Shown here in pieces: positions 9,230 to 17,866 of a stretch of 64,000 nucleotides of DNA. The translations under genes were made by a program, and so were the position numbers. The stretch is from NCBI RefSeq assembly GCF_026262505.1, contig NC_067207.1, forward strand, positions 9,516,082-9,580,081, written 5' to 3'. How positions within the stretch are numbered: the stretch's first letter is position 1; every line of letters starts with the position of its first letter. This DNA is from Trichomonas vaginalis G3. Its lineage: Eukaryota; Parabasalia; Trichomonadida; Trichomonadidae. The notes under the pieces are model-generated. The model made no database searches, was not told the DNA's origin, and saw only the letters and a list, made by a program, of their open reading frames with translations.

Positions 9230-10075
9230 TTATTCTTCCTCTTTGAAGTTGTCAAAATACTCTGTTATTTTTTCCTTCAGTAATGGTAAGTCTTCTTTGA
9301 ATGTAAGTATTGTGCAACCTTTGATGTCATAGTGTGTTTGAGGAAGAGTATTTTTGACAATTTCCTTTATTTGCTCATTCGGTGTCATTGAAATCGGTAA
9401 GTTTTCACGATAGAACCAGTTTCTGTCAGATTTATATATTTTAGTTAAGTCATAAAAGCTCTTGTTGTTTCTTCTGACTAAATGCAACATAACCATATCT
9501 TTATCTTCTTCTTTCTCCATCTCTTCAGTATATATCATATACTTATAACTCTTTTCCTTTCCTTTTGGTACTGAACGTGGTATTCTTTTCTGTATGCTTT
9601 TGTCTTTGGATTCAATGACTTCATCTTTTGCTTGAAGTTTCTTTTCCATATCTTCACGTTCTGCTTTATATAGTTCATCTAACATCATGAAAATATAACA
9701 AGCGTAACGAGGTGAAGCCCACATTGCTACAGCATTTACTAAAAGTCTATGAACATAATATCCTTTCAAACCAGGAGCCAAATTCTTGCGATTTTCGTAC
9801 GGAATCTCTTCCCTCGGTTTTCCGAGGGTAGCAAACATATGAGGAAATTCTTCTAAAAGTTCTTTTGTCTGTTGGTTTTCAAACCAATGATATGCTTGCT
9901 TTGTAGACTGAAGAGCATTCATTATACTTTGCATTTGGTACATGTCATCTTTGACTGAACGAATGAGACGTAACTGTTTGTTATACTGTATGTATTCGTA
10001 TTCTTCATTTATGGCTTCATGAACGATAGCAGTTGTTGTGTTCTCTGATGTTGTCATTACTGTCTTTACATACAA
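9230..10075 (-). CDS. KilA-N protein with DUF3627-like C terminus
   Basis: A 281-residue viral-type regulator. Residues 75-140 carry the end of a KilA-N fold (REEIPYENRKNLAPGLKG, then VAMWASPRYACYIFMMLDEL). A charged coiled coil follows (about 140-165), then a C-terminal domain typical of large DNA virus KilA-N proteins (MLHLVRRNNKSF, WFYRENLPISMTPNEQI, HYDIKGCTI). KilA-N is a DNA-binding domain of phages and nucleocytoplasmic large DNA viruses. The first ATG (10075) and an in-frame ATG six codons on are both possible starts. The upstream T-rich block (10080-10120) is nearly identical to that before the 11961-12641 gene, so the two are paralogous cassettes. B's homologue is the gene into which A inserted. 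Confidence 0.85.
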   Translation of the reverse strand: MYVKTVMTTSENTTTAIVHEAINEEYEYIQYNKQLRLIRSVKDDMYQMQSIMNALQSTKQAYHWFENQQTKELLEEFPHMFATLGKPREEIPYENRKNLAPGLKGYYVHRLLVNAVAMWASPRYACYIFMMLDELYKAEREDMEKKLQAKDEVIESKDKSIQKRIPRSVPKGKEKSYKYMIYTEEMEKEEDKDMVMLHLVRRNNKSFYDLTKIYKSDRNWFYRENLPISMTPNEQIKEIVKNTLPQTHYDIKGCTILTFKEDLPLLKEKITEYFDNFKEEE

Positions 10076-10420
10076 AATAAAAAAAATAAATAAAAATAAA
10101 ACTAACTTTATTTTTTCTGTGTTAAAGAAATGTTAAAAATTCATGGTTACATATGTGAAAAGAAGTCACGAACAAATGAAGGTCATAAGATTCAGCACAT
10201 AATTCTGAATTGAATGGTGTGTCATACATGTCAAACCGTCAAGAATTGAAGGAGATACGAGGCTATAAAGATTTTGGATATTTTCTGACACACACCCTGA
10301 GGGAAAAGTGATAAAACACGACGATAGAAAAAGTGGCAAAATTGAGAGAAAGTTGTTCCCCGACCAAAATGCAATCATGTTGAAAAGTGACATTTGTAAA
10401 GTTGGACGATAGGATTTCCT

Positions 10421-10552
10421 GAAAAAGTGCAAGACTTGTCTTGAATCAGGACAAGATTTGTCTTGAAAAAATACAAGACTTGTTCTGAAAAAATACAAGA
10501 CTTGTTCTGAAAAAATACAAGACTTGTCTTGAATCAGGACAAAACTTTACAA
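10421..10552 (+). repeat. 22-bp tandem repeat, six copies
   Basis: Unit GAAAAAATACAAGACTTGTT plus CT, with alternating variants in which the A-run is replaced by GAATCAGGAC. Each unit contains the inverted pair CAAG...CTTG, so the array is also a chain of small dyads. It lies some 350-480 bp upstream of the KilA-N start. Confidence 0.85.
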
Positions 10553-10774
10553 AATGTAAACTTTACATAACCGTTTCTATCGTACATGATATTTAGTTGA
10601 CATTGTAAACTATCTTCATGTAAAGTATGGCGGTTTGAAACCGTCGGGAACCTTCACTTTTTTGACGAACTTTCCGCAGCAATTTTTAAAATTTGTGAAA
10701 ACTCAACGGTTTGACACGTGCCATATGTCATTTTACTCAGAATTTTGTGCTGAATTCAGCAAAAATAATGTTTA

Positions 10775-10820
10775 TGTTAACATGTTAGATCTAACACGTT
10801 TTCTAACCTCTTTTCTAACA
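10775..10820 (+). promoter_or_regulatory. AGATCT-core site, GTTAGA version (inverted)
   Basis: Palindrome TGTTAGATCTAACA (10783-10796), followed at 12-bp steps by two TCTAAC half-sites and preceded at 8 bp by TGTTAACA. It is the mirror image of the site at 11870-11915, so the 312-residue gene lies between inverted copies of the same 60-bp block. Confidence 0.6.
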
Positions 10821-10827
10821 TAACTAT

Positions 10828-11766
10828 TTACAAGCGTTTTACATGGTATATGTTGCGATGGTTCATGACTTTAAACAGTTTTGTAGCTTCTATTTCTTCT
10901 TTTAGTACATCGAATGTTTTAACTATGCCGAAGGTTTCTTTATACTTCTTCTTGACGTCAGATAATAGGAAATCGTCAGCAGTTGGATAGTTTTTGTTCA
11001 GAAATGCTAACATGTCCATTTTATCTTCTGCTGGCTTTTCTGCTTCTTTCTTTAAGTCTGCATAGTCGTTTCTCATTCTTTCTATCTCTTTGATGGAGTA
11101 GTTATATTTCCTAATTGCTGCCTTACATTTTGAACATTGCGGGTTCATTTTTGCGTTATACATTGAAATAAAACCAGCTAAAACAACTAAAGCGTCAATT
11201 GCTCTCTTCATCTCAAACATAGCGGGTCTTATTTGTTTGTTCCATACTTTGCCTCTTCTATCTTTATCTCTTATTTCCCAAACACATTCAGCAACTAACG
11301 AAACAAAGTTGTCGTAGGTCTTAAATTCTTCAGATTTATATATGTCAGAAACATTCTTATATACCATATCGCAATCTTTGTCCATAACCTTATGGTTGCA
11401 ATGAAAACCAAGGAATTCATAATTTACCTTTCGTATGAATTTCTTAATTTCTACTGAGTCAGTTGGTTTCACTTCAATTTCGTCGAATTCAGGAATAGTG
11501 AGTTTTTGTTGCTGTATTTCAGGAAGTTTAGGTAGATGGTCGATGAGGTCCTGCATGTCGTAAAGATATTCTTCATTTGTTTCATCTTTCGCACTACAGT
11601 CTAAATTACTTGTTAAAAGTTCTTGCTTTATCTTCTGGATTTCTGTTTCAAAAGTATATGAAGAAGGAATGAAGCTTTTCATTTCTACTAACATAGATGT
11701 TGGATTCATGACTAACGAGTTTGGTGCTGTTGTTTGAATTGTTGTTGTGCCGATTGTTGAAATCAT
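10828..11766 (-). CDS. Unknown 312-residue protein with CxxC motif
   Basis: No family recognised. The N terminus is Thr/Ser rich. The middle is predominantly helical with many charged residues; about residue 210 is CSKCKAAIRKY, a single CxxC pair that could bind metal if another pair comes from a partner. The C terminus (FGIVKTFDVLKEEIEATKLF then KVMNHRNIYHVKRL) looks like a small winged-helix-like tail. Its upstream region carries the same module as the two KilA-N genes, including the AGATCT-core site about 105 bp before the start, so it probably belongs to the same regulatory set. It ends 8 bp from the inverted site at 10775-10820. Confidence 0.7.
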   Translation of the reverse strand: MISTIGTTTIQTTAPNSLVMNPTSMLVEMKSFIPSSYTFETEIQKIKQELLTSNLDCSAKDETNEEYLYDMQDLIDHLPKLPEIQQQKLTIPEFDEIEVKPTDSVEIKKFIRKVNYEFLGFHCNHKVMDKDCDMVYKNVSDIYKSEEFKTYDNFVSLVAECVWEIRDKDRRGKVWNKQIRPAMFEMKRAIDALVVLAGFISMYNAKMNPQCSKCKAAIRKYNYSIKEIERMRNDYADLKKEAEKPAEDKMDMLAFLNKNYPTADDFLLSDVKKKYKETFGIVKTFDVLKEEIEATKLFKVMNHRNIYHVKRL

Positions 11767-11869
11767 ATCTTTACATACAAGATAAAAATTTTTCTTAGAA
11801 AAAAATTAGCGTTATTTTTCTTTCATAAGGAAATGTCAAAAATTCATGATTTTCGAGAGTTTTAGACCA

Positions 11870-11915
11870 TGTTAGAAAAGTGGTTAGAAAACGTGTTAGA
11901 TCTAACATTCTAACA
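11870..11915 (+). promoter_or_regulatory. AGATCT-core site, GTTAGA version
   Basis: TGTTAGAAAAGT and GGTTAGAAAACG lead into TGTTAGATCTAACA (11894-11907), then TTCTAACA. Half-sites fall at 12, 12 and 8 bp steps, exactly as in the GGTGA version. It lies between the 226-residue KilA-N gene and the start of the 312-residue gene, in a candidate promoter position. Confidence 0.62.
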
Positions 11916-11960
11916 TAAACATTATTTTTTGGTCGTTTATGACAAAAATAAATGGTTCAT

Positions 11961-12641
11961 TTACTCACAATATTTTTGTACAAAACGACCCCAAACTTTT
12001 AACTTCTTTTCTGCAGTTTCTAATGCTATCTTAGCGAGTTCATATTCTCTAAATTCTCTCTTTAAATCTTCTTGTTCCCATTGGTCTAGTTCGTATGAAG
12101 AATCTCTATAACCATAACATATCTCACGTTCATGTTCTAATTGTTTTTCGCACATTTTTCTAACTTCTTGTTCGAACAAAGGTTTAGCATTCTTTACTGT
12201 ATCTTCAAGTTCTTCTTCATCTAATTTCTCATGAACTTTCTTGTCTATGGAGTCCATAATTTTTCCAACTGCTATGCAATATTTTGGAGAAGCCCACATT
12301 GCTATATAGTTTATAAGTCTTGGGTCTACATACGTTCCTCTAACCTGTTTGATTTCATCAGGAATTCCTGCATGAATTTTGTATAAAAACCAACCGCCGG
12401 AATTCGGACTGTTGCTATATTCTTCACAAAATGCCTTATAATACTCTTCCCAGGACTTATTTTCCAACAACTTTCTAAAATCTTTCCTAAACTGCTGACA
12501 CATATTTGTTGCATTAATGTAACCATCCTTGTCTCTACGTAAGACTTCAATACCGTTATAAGTGCCTTTTGTGAATGTTTCGCCATTATATTTGTTAGTG
12601 AATGTTTTTGCTTCGACTGACATTTCTGTCTTTACATACAA
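11961..12641 (-). CDS. KilA-N domain protein
   Basis: A 226-residue KilA-N regulator with a textbook domain: IEVLRRDKDGYINATNMCQQ (31-50), a helical middle, then GTYVDPRLINYIAMWASPKY (102-121) and VGKIMDSI. After the domain comes an acidic and Arg/Glu-rich helical tail of about 95 residues. Unlike the 281-residue paralogue it keeps the GYINAT signature and lacks the DUF3627-like tail. A 46-bp AGATCT-core site lies about 85-130 bp upstream of the start, so autoregulation is plausible. Fragments of this gene also occur in element D (about 48125-48445). Confidence 0.88.
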   Translation of the reverse strand: MYVKTEMSVEAKTFTNKYNGETFTKGTYNGIEVLRRDKDGYINATNMCQQFRKDFRKLLENKSWEEYYKAFCEEYSNSPNSGGWFLYKIHAGIPDEIKQVRGTYVDPRLINYIAMWASPKYCIAVGKIMDSIDKKVHEKLDEEELEDTVKNAKPLFEQEVRKMCEKQLEHEREICYGYRDSSYELDQWEQEDLKREFREYELAKIALETAEKKLKVWGRFVQKYCE

Positions 12642-12724
12642 AATAAAAAAATAAATAAAAATAAAACTAACTTTATTTTTTCTATCTTAAGGAAATTCAT
12701 GAATTTTCATGAGGGTAGAAATGA

Positions 12725-12770
12725 GGTTAGAAAAGTGGTTAGAAAACGTGTTAGATCTAACATTCTAACA
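12725..12770 (+). promoter_or_regulatory. AGATCT-core site upstream of KilA-N gene
   Basis: GGTTAGAAAAGT, GGTTAGAAAACG, then TGTTAGATCTAACA (12749-12762) and TTCTAACA, the same register as the site at 11870. It stands between the integrase 3' end and the KilA-N start. Confidence 0.62.
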
Positions 12771-12858
12771 TAAATAAAGTTTATGTTAAAATAAATGGTA
12801 CCATTAATGATATCATGACTGTTCTCATTCATGTCTGATTTACATCTAATGAAAAAGT

Positions 12859-13944
12859 TTAGAAGAATTTTCTTATTCTTTCTGGCATATTTTGGTCTTT
12901 CCAGTACTCCCGCTCTAATGGTCCCAGATGTGTTGGCTTCGACTCTCTCAAGTTCTTAGATGGTATAACATCTTCAACGCCTCCTTCATATCTTACTTTA
13001 TAAGTGTCATCGTTTATGTTGTAGCCAAGTATTTCAATAACCACTCCTCGCTTTGCTTCGTCAATGGTTTCAGCAAGTTTGCCATTACTACTTTCAACTA
13101 ATTTATGACGAGGGTAAAATGCTATGGAGTCGTCAGCAGCTTTTATAAGATATCCATTACCTTGCGTAGAGTCTACGATATAATAGTTTCTACTTAACCT
13201 TAAACGTTTCTTTGTCAACGGTTTGTCGTCAAGAACTACACGAACTTTTGTACCAGGAATGAGGGTAAATTGTGTTAAATTTATGATATTTTGTGTTTGG
13301 CTTCGTTTCTTTTGTATATACTTTTCTTCTTGTTGTTGTGTCATTGAATTTGGTGTATGTCCTGTTGTAGAATGTGTTGAGGAATTATATACTTCGAGAA
13401 AATGTTTCATTGTTTCTTCGGTAAAGTCTCGCTCTTGGTTTAAATCTCTGAGAGTCCTTATGAAGCGGTTTATGATGCCAAGTATGTTATGGTTATGGTC
13501 TTCAGTAGTGTAGTGAGTTATGTTATGCTTAATGAGAAATTCTGTGATTTCATTACTGAGGTATGCACTGTCTTGGTCTGATGTTAAAGTACTTGGGCTA
13601 TGTTCTGCTACAAACTTTTGTAAAACTCTTAACACTTCACGAGTTCCTTTATTTTTCATTGGATATGCATATGCTTTACGAGTGTTAACATTTATGAAGA
13701 TGAGGAATGGTTTATGTCCTCCTTTTCTGCTTTGAATGAGAGTGTCAAATTGGTATGCGTCAGGAGTGTTGGAGTAAATTGGTAAAAAGTAGTCGTAAGG
13801 ATTTATTTTTGTTTGATGTACAACATTTTTGTCAAAGAACCTTTTCACTTCAGCTCTGTTAGTAAATCCCCAACTCTTTGCAGCTTCATTGAACTTCTTA
13901 AATGACCTCCATGGATGTTGTTCGAATACTTCTTTCAAGCTCAT
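12859..13944 (-). CDS. int: Maverick integrase (rve superfamily, chromo-like tail)
   Basis: A 361-residue integrase of the retroviral-like DDE class found in Mavericks; it inserts the linear element into target DNA. The N-terminal region is helical (FKKFNEAAKSWGFTNRAEVK). The rve core starts near YQFDTLIQ (Asp 67) and contains LTSDQDSAYLS (about 120-130), then helices with INRFIRTLRDLN. The C-terminal part has a chromo-like beta barrel (EILGYNINDDTYKVRYEGG, then IPSKNLRES), as expected for c-integrases. The start follows TTTTTTACATAA. A second copy begins at 63248 in element E. Confidence 0.92.
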   Translation of the reverse strand: MSLKEVFEQHPWRSFKKFNEAAKSWGFTNRAEVKRFFDKNVVHQTKINPYDYFLPIYSNTPDAYQFDTLIQSRKGGHKPFLIFINVNTRKAYAYPMKNKGTREVLRVLQKFVAEHSPSTLTSDQDSAYLSNEITEFLIKHNITHYTTEDHNHNILGIINRFIRTLRDLNQERDFTEETMKHFLEVYNSSTHSTTGHTPNSMTQQQEEKYIQKKRSQTQNIINLTQFTLIPGTKVRVVLDDKPLTKKRLRLSRNYYIVDSTQGNGYLIKAADDSIAFYPRHKLVESSNGKLAETIDEAKRGVVIEILGYNINDDTYKVRYEGGVEDVIPSKNLRESKPTHLGPLEREYWKDQNMPERIRKFF

Positions 13945-13984
13945 TTATGTAAAGTTAAAGATTTTATTCTAGGCTCAAGCGCGT

Positions 13985-16888
13985 TCATTGAACGCGGTAC
14001 CATGCGAATATAGTCACAAATGGTGGCATATAATCTTCACCCGAGCCTGTTGGATTTGTTGTGAAAGTGTGTGAATGATTTCCTGTGGTTCCACAGAAAA
14101 TACCTGTGCTTGAATCTACTGGGTCACTTGAAATATCATATCTATGCATTCCCTGTCTATCCGAACCTGCTGCAAGATTTGTATAACCTCTTTTTGTTAT
14201 TGAATGTGAATGACTACCTGTTGTGTTTGTAGTTCCTGTATGAGTGTGCGGTGGAAGGTTTGCTTCTTTAATTTTCTTCGAACCACCTGTTTGCTTTGAA
14301 GAGTTCGCACAGTATAAGAATTTATCTACAATCTGCTCCCACGTACCGAAACCCAGAACTGTTGCTGGATTTATTGAGTTCATTGACGTATAAATAGAGC
14401 CTGCAGGATATAATGTTTGAAGTATTTCAGTCTTTAATGTTTGAAGCTCTGTTTTGTCAGCCTTCTTGTCATATAAATCTTGAGCAGTGAATTTAATATT
14501 ATATTCATCCTTCATGACATAAACATCTTTACATCTAATGTTTCTCATCGTCGTTATGTCGTCATCCGATGTTAAACCTTGTGGAAAGTTAGGAGGTTTA
14601 CAATATAATGCATCCCCACCAGTTTCTTCAACCGTTCCTTCAATACTTTCTATAGCAACAGTTGTAAAACTTGTATGTGTATGGTTCTTGTCAGCTTTAC
14701 TGTCTAACATTGCTGGTAGTTCATGGGTTTCAAAGTTTCTGGCATGACCTTCAATGTTCATACATTTACTATTTAAGGAGTTTAGTGTATCTTTTACGCT
14801 TGTACTTGGATTCTCTAAAGGTGCACTTGAACCAAGGGTATAGTTCAATATTATGTCGTCTGCTCTAACAGTAGTGAAGAATTTATGTGTATGGTTCTTG
14901 TCGGCTTTACTGTCTAATGTAGCTTGAAGTTCATTTATATCGGAGATGTTGTGTTTATGAGATTTCAAAACTTTGTTCATTGCTTCGAGTTCAACTTTGT
15001 CAGCTTTACTTTTAATAGCATCTTCAAACGTTATTTTTGACTTAACTCTCAAAGTAAATCTTGGTTCAACTAATACACCTTTAACAGAGAAAGTAGAGGC
15101 ATAAATTTCATCGTTATAACTAAATGCTTCTGGTGCTTTACCCGTGTCATACTGTACAGTACAGCTTATGTCATAACCTTTAGCACGAATGTATTTATAT
15201 CTTCTTTCATTGGGGTCTTCCGTCTTCACTTCTTCAGTTCGTGTTAAATATCCATGGTAGTCCGTTATAATCTGTTCGTCTGAAGTTATATAATGAACGT
15301 GGTTTTTATCTGCTTTTTCGGCTAATTTCTCTTCTATCTCATTTATTTCAAGTTCATGCCTACCACCACCTCCCGAAGAAGTATTTTTCTTCAGCTCTTG
15401 AAGAACGTCCACTTCGCCATCTTTGGTGTCAATAATGAGACTTTGTGTTAAAACCTTTCCTGTCTTAATGGATGTTTGTAAAACTTCTTCTTCACCGTGT
15501 TCGGGGTCATGGTCGTCATCATATCTTGTGAAATCAGAGATGTTGTCATACATTAAGCATATCTGTCTCAAAAGTTCTGCTATTTGAAACTGGAACGAAA
15601 GATATACAGAACTTTCATCATCTCCTAAAGTCAAGTCTGCTTTCTTAAGTATTTCTTGAATGTATGCAATGAGAACAGAGTACCTTGGAAAATATTCGAA
15701 CAATATTTCATTAGCTGTTGGTTTTGGTGGTTCCTCTGGAGTTTCTGTTGTTTCAGTTCCTTCTGTAGGTTCTGTTGGAGTTTCTGCATCTCTTGACTTC
15801 AATGCTCTTGCTCTCAAAGACCTAAATGTTAGAGCACCGGGTTTTACAAAGGACTTTATAAATGCTTTAATAGTTCCTGGTAAGTTATTGTTAGCATTAA
15901 GTAAGTTCCTTATGCTTCCATCATGTACGTCCATAGCACTATGTAAAAAATCTATACTTTTCTTGTAGTCAGCAATAGACTGACTGTGATTTTTTAAAGA
16001 TTTGTCAATACCTTTAAGCCAATCTTCATGCATGTCTGATACTGAGCCAAGAATATCATTTGCTTCCTTTAGTGTATTTTGTGCTTTTCGTAAAGTATCC
16101 AATCCCGTACGTGCATTGTTTGCTATACGTCTTACAGTATCTATTTGACTCCTTGTTTCTTGCATCCAACCAGATAAAGTTTTAATAGTATCCGAACCAT
16201 TTGAAATGAAGTTCAAAGCATTTTTAACGTCATCTAAAGCTTCTTCACCAAGTACTGCCCATATCTTTCCGATTTGGTATTGAAGAACTCCATATGAAGC
16301 AGCTGTTAAACCAGTATTTATAAGGTCCCATATCCATGATTTAGCAGTTTTTCCATCCTTTCCATCCTTTCCATCCAAACCGTTTTCGCCTTGAGGTCCT
16401 TGTATTCCTTGTATTCCTTGTATTCCTTGTATTCCTTGTGGTCCTTGTGGTCCAGTGTCACCCTTCTCTCCTTTCAGTTCATCTTTATGTTCGTTATAAT
16501 ATTCTAATGTCATAAGGTGTACATCATTACTGCTACCAGCAACGCCGAGAATTTGTTTCTCATTCATGACTAAATTCTTTAGGCATTTAATGTTGTCGTC
16601 AAATCGAAAGCTCTTTAACAATTCAATGAGAACATTCAGTACTTTCACTAATGAGGCATCTACTGTAGAATTTATATATTGCACCGTTCCATCATTTATG
16701 ATAGGAACTTTACTTATTGTAATGAATGGGTCATAAGTGTTAAAAGTATCGAAATCAATGACTTTTTTAGTTTTTCCATCGTCAATGACTAAATCATTGC
16801 CTTCAATGGTTAAAGTTGAGTTTTCGTTTACTAGTTCATGTGCTCTTCTTGCTTCATTTGTTTCATACGCATATGCAGCAATAGTCAT
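13985..16888 (-). CDS. Collagen-repeat fibre protein with phage tail-like tip
   Basis: A 967-residue fibre. Order: an N-terminal anchor (MTIAAYAYETNEARR), a Gly-X-Y collagen run (about 140-180: GPQGPQGIQGIQG, GKDGKDGK), a long helical region, then shaft modules containing KADKNHTH repeated several times (LDSKADKNHTHKFFTTVRAD and similar). The C terminus matches phage tail-collar/tip proteins: YPAGSIYTSMNSINPATVLG, then HTHTG, SHSHS and GNHSHTF metal-binding-like His pairs, and a final MPPFVTIFAWYRV. Such modules trimerise and bind receptors in phages. The element E homologue (58119-63231) shares anchor and tip but lacks the collagen run, so the shaft is exchanged between copies. Confidence 0.85.
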   Translation of the reverse strand: MTIAAYAYETNEARRAHELVNENSTLTIEGNDLVIDDGKTKKVIDFDTFNTYDPFITISKVPIINDGTVQYINSTVDASLVKVLNVLIELLKSFRFDDNIKCLKNLVMNEKQILGVAGSSNDVHLMTLEYYNEHKDELKGEKGDTGPQGPQGIQGIQGIQGIQGPQGENGLDGKDGKDGKTAKSWIWDLINTGLTAASYGVLQYQIGKIWAVLGEEALDDVKNALNFISNGSDTIKTLSGWMQETRSQIDTVRRIANNARTGLDTLRKAQNTLKEANDILGSVSDMHEDWLKGIDKSLKNHSQSIADYKKSIDFLHSAMDVHDGSIRNLLNANNNLPGTIKAFIKSFVKPGALTFRSLRARALKSRDAETPTEPTEGTETTETPEEPPKPTANEILFEYFPRYSVLIAYIQEILKKADLTLGDDESSVYLSFQFQIAELLRQICLMYDNISDFTRYDDDHDPEHGEEEVLQTSIKTGKVLTQSLIIDTKDGEVDVLQELKKNTSSGGGGRHELEINEIEEKLAEKADKNHVHYITSDEQIITDYHGYLTRTEEVKTEDPNERRYKYIRAKGYDISCTVQYDTGKAPEAFSYNDEIYASTFSVKGVLVEPRFTLRVKSKITFEDAIKSKADKVELEAMNKVLKSHKHNISDINELQATLDSKADKNHTHKFFTTVRADDIILNYTLGSSAPLENPSTSVKDTLNSLNSKCMNIEGHARNFETHELPAMLDSKADKNHTHTSFTTVAIESIEGTVEETGGDALYCKPPNFPQGLTSDDDITTMRNIRCKDVYVMKDEYNIKFTAQDLYDKKADKTELQTLKTEILQTLYPAGSIYTSMNSINPATVLGFGTWEQIVDKFLYCANSSKQTGGSKKIKEANLPPHTHTGTTNTTGSHSHSITKRGYTNLAAGSDRQGMHRYDISSDPVDSSTGIFCGTTGNHSHTFTTNPTGSGEDYMPPFVTIFAWYRVQ

Positions 16889-16905
16889 ATTTTAATGAGA
16901 ATAAA

Positions 16906-17666
16906 ATGTTGTTCTATTTGCAAAGTACAGACCCAAACGAATACGGGACAGTAAAGCTACAAACAAACTTAGGTCTTCAGAATGAAGCACTTGCTTTCAG
17001 AGTTGTTGACTTCAATACTATCGCTTTTCGTTATAACAGACGAAACAGATTTCATGGATTGAAATAGATGACAAAAGAAGTTTTATAACATTTCCTAACA
17101 GAGCAGAGTATAGAATAGATAAAATTGCTGGAGTCATAGATACTCTCATAAATGAAGAAACTATTAACAACATAGATGTCGAACTCTCTTCTGAGGGAAC
17201 ATTGAAGTTCAGTAGCAAGAAAGAGTTCAAGATAACACGAATGAGTCATAGAGTACAACTTCTTTTGGGAGCATACCATATGACATTTCCTTTGAAAAGT
17301 GTTGACAAAACGATTGAGATGAAATCTGTTCCATACGTATGTTATGGTAATTGTTTGTACATTGAGTCTAAAATAGCTAATGTCACAGGCATTTCAGGAG
17401 TTAATAGTAAAGGTTCAGTAGAATATAAATCCTTCTGTTATGCAGTCAATTCAATGTTCATTCCAAACGTTCCTGTCATAGTAACTCATTTAGGTAAATG
17501 GGTTCGCATTAGTCCTCATAATTTGAAAGACATGCAATTCAGACTTGTTGACTTTCAGGGCGAGCCTGTAGAACTGAAGGCACCAGTGCGAATGACTGTT
17601 GAAGTTGACTTTTTAGAAAATATTAAATGCAACAGCTTACAAGAGAACTCAGAGCTAAAAATATAA
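16906..17666 (+). pseudogene. Beta-rich minor virion candidate (broken copy)
   Basis: Divergent from the fibre gene, starting after TTTTAATGAGAATAAA. The encoded protein would be about 250 residues. Its last part (FRLVDFQGEPVELKAPVRM, then TVEVDF) has the 'D..G.P..L' ending typical of single jelly-roll minor capsid proteins of Polintons and relatives, so a penton-like role is possible. Its 3' end overlaps the next gene by 40 bp. Broken, about one or two breaks; the E copy is 57325-58101. Confidence 0.6.
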
Positions 17667-17866
17667 AGTATGAATGTTATGTATTAGGTCATGAACTTTG
17701 GTTGTTGCTGTTTGATGAAACAAATGAATTAGTTATGTCAGTCAAGAGAACAGAAAAATATTGTGTTAGTGAAAACTGCACCAAGTCAATAAGATTAGGT
17801 TTGCATTATGAAGATGAGTTCGATACTGTTGAAGAAGTTTTGGATAGATATTACAAATTGCTTTAA
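17627..17866 (+). CDS. Small unknown protein
   Basis: A 79-residue protein beginning inside the end of the previous gene, which suggests tight packing. It has a beta-rich core (YECYVLGHELWLLLFDETNE) and an acidic C-terminal helix (EVLDRYYKLL). The E homologue is 89 residues; the extra ten come from one in-frame palindromic insert. No family recognised. Confidence 0.65.
   Translation: MQQLTRELRAKNIKYECYVLGHELWLLLFDETNELVMSVKRTEKYCVSENCTKSIRLGLHYEDEFDTVEEVLDRYYKLL

Larger units (their letters stand above)
10076..10827. other. Gene-free regulatory interval
   Basis: About 750 bp with no convincing gene. It holds the upstream module of the KilA-N gene (10080-10160, including AAAAATTCATGG), a run of short hairpin-like segments, a six-copy 22-bp array (10421-10552) and an AGATCT-core site (10775-10820). 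Confidence 0.7.

Noticed and set aside
10166-10498. 110-codon minus-strand frame in the interval before the KilA-N gene
   Set aside because: It runs into the 22-bp array, has no homologue in B and no start context; treated as noncoding.
13223-13735. Plus-strand frames opposite the integrase
   Set aside because: Shadow frames of the recognised rve gene.
12859-13944. Retroviral or LTR-element integrase
   Set aside because: No reverse transcriptase, gag or long terminal direct repeats in the neighbourhood; position, chromo-like tail and partner genes fit a Maverick.
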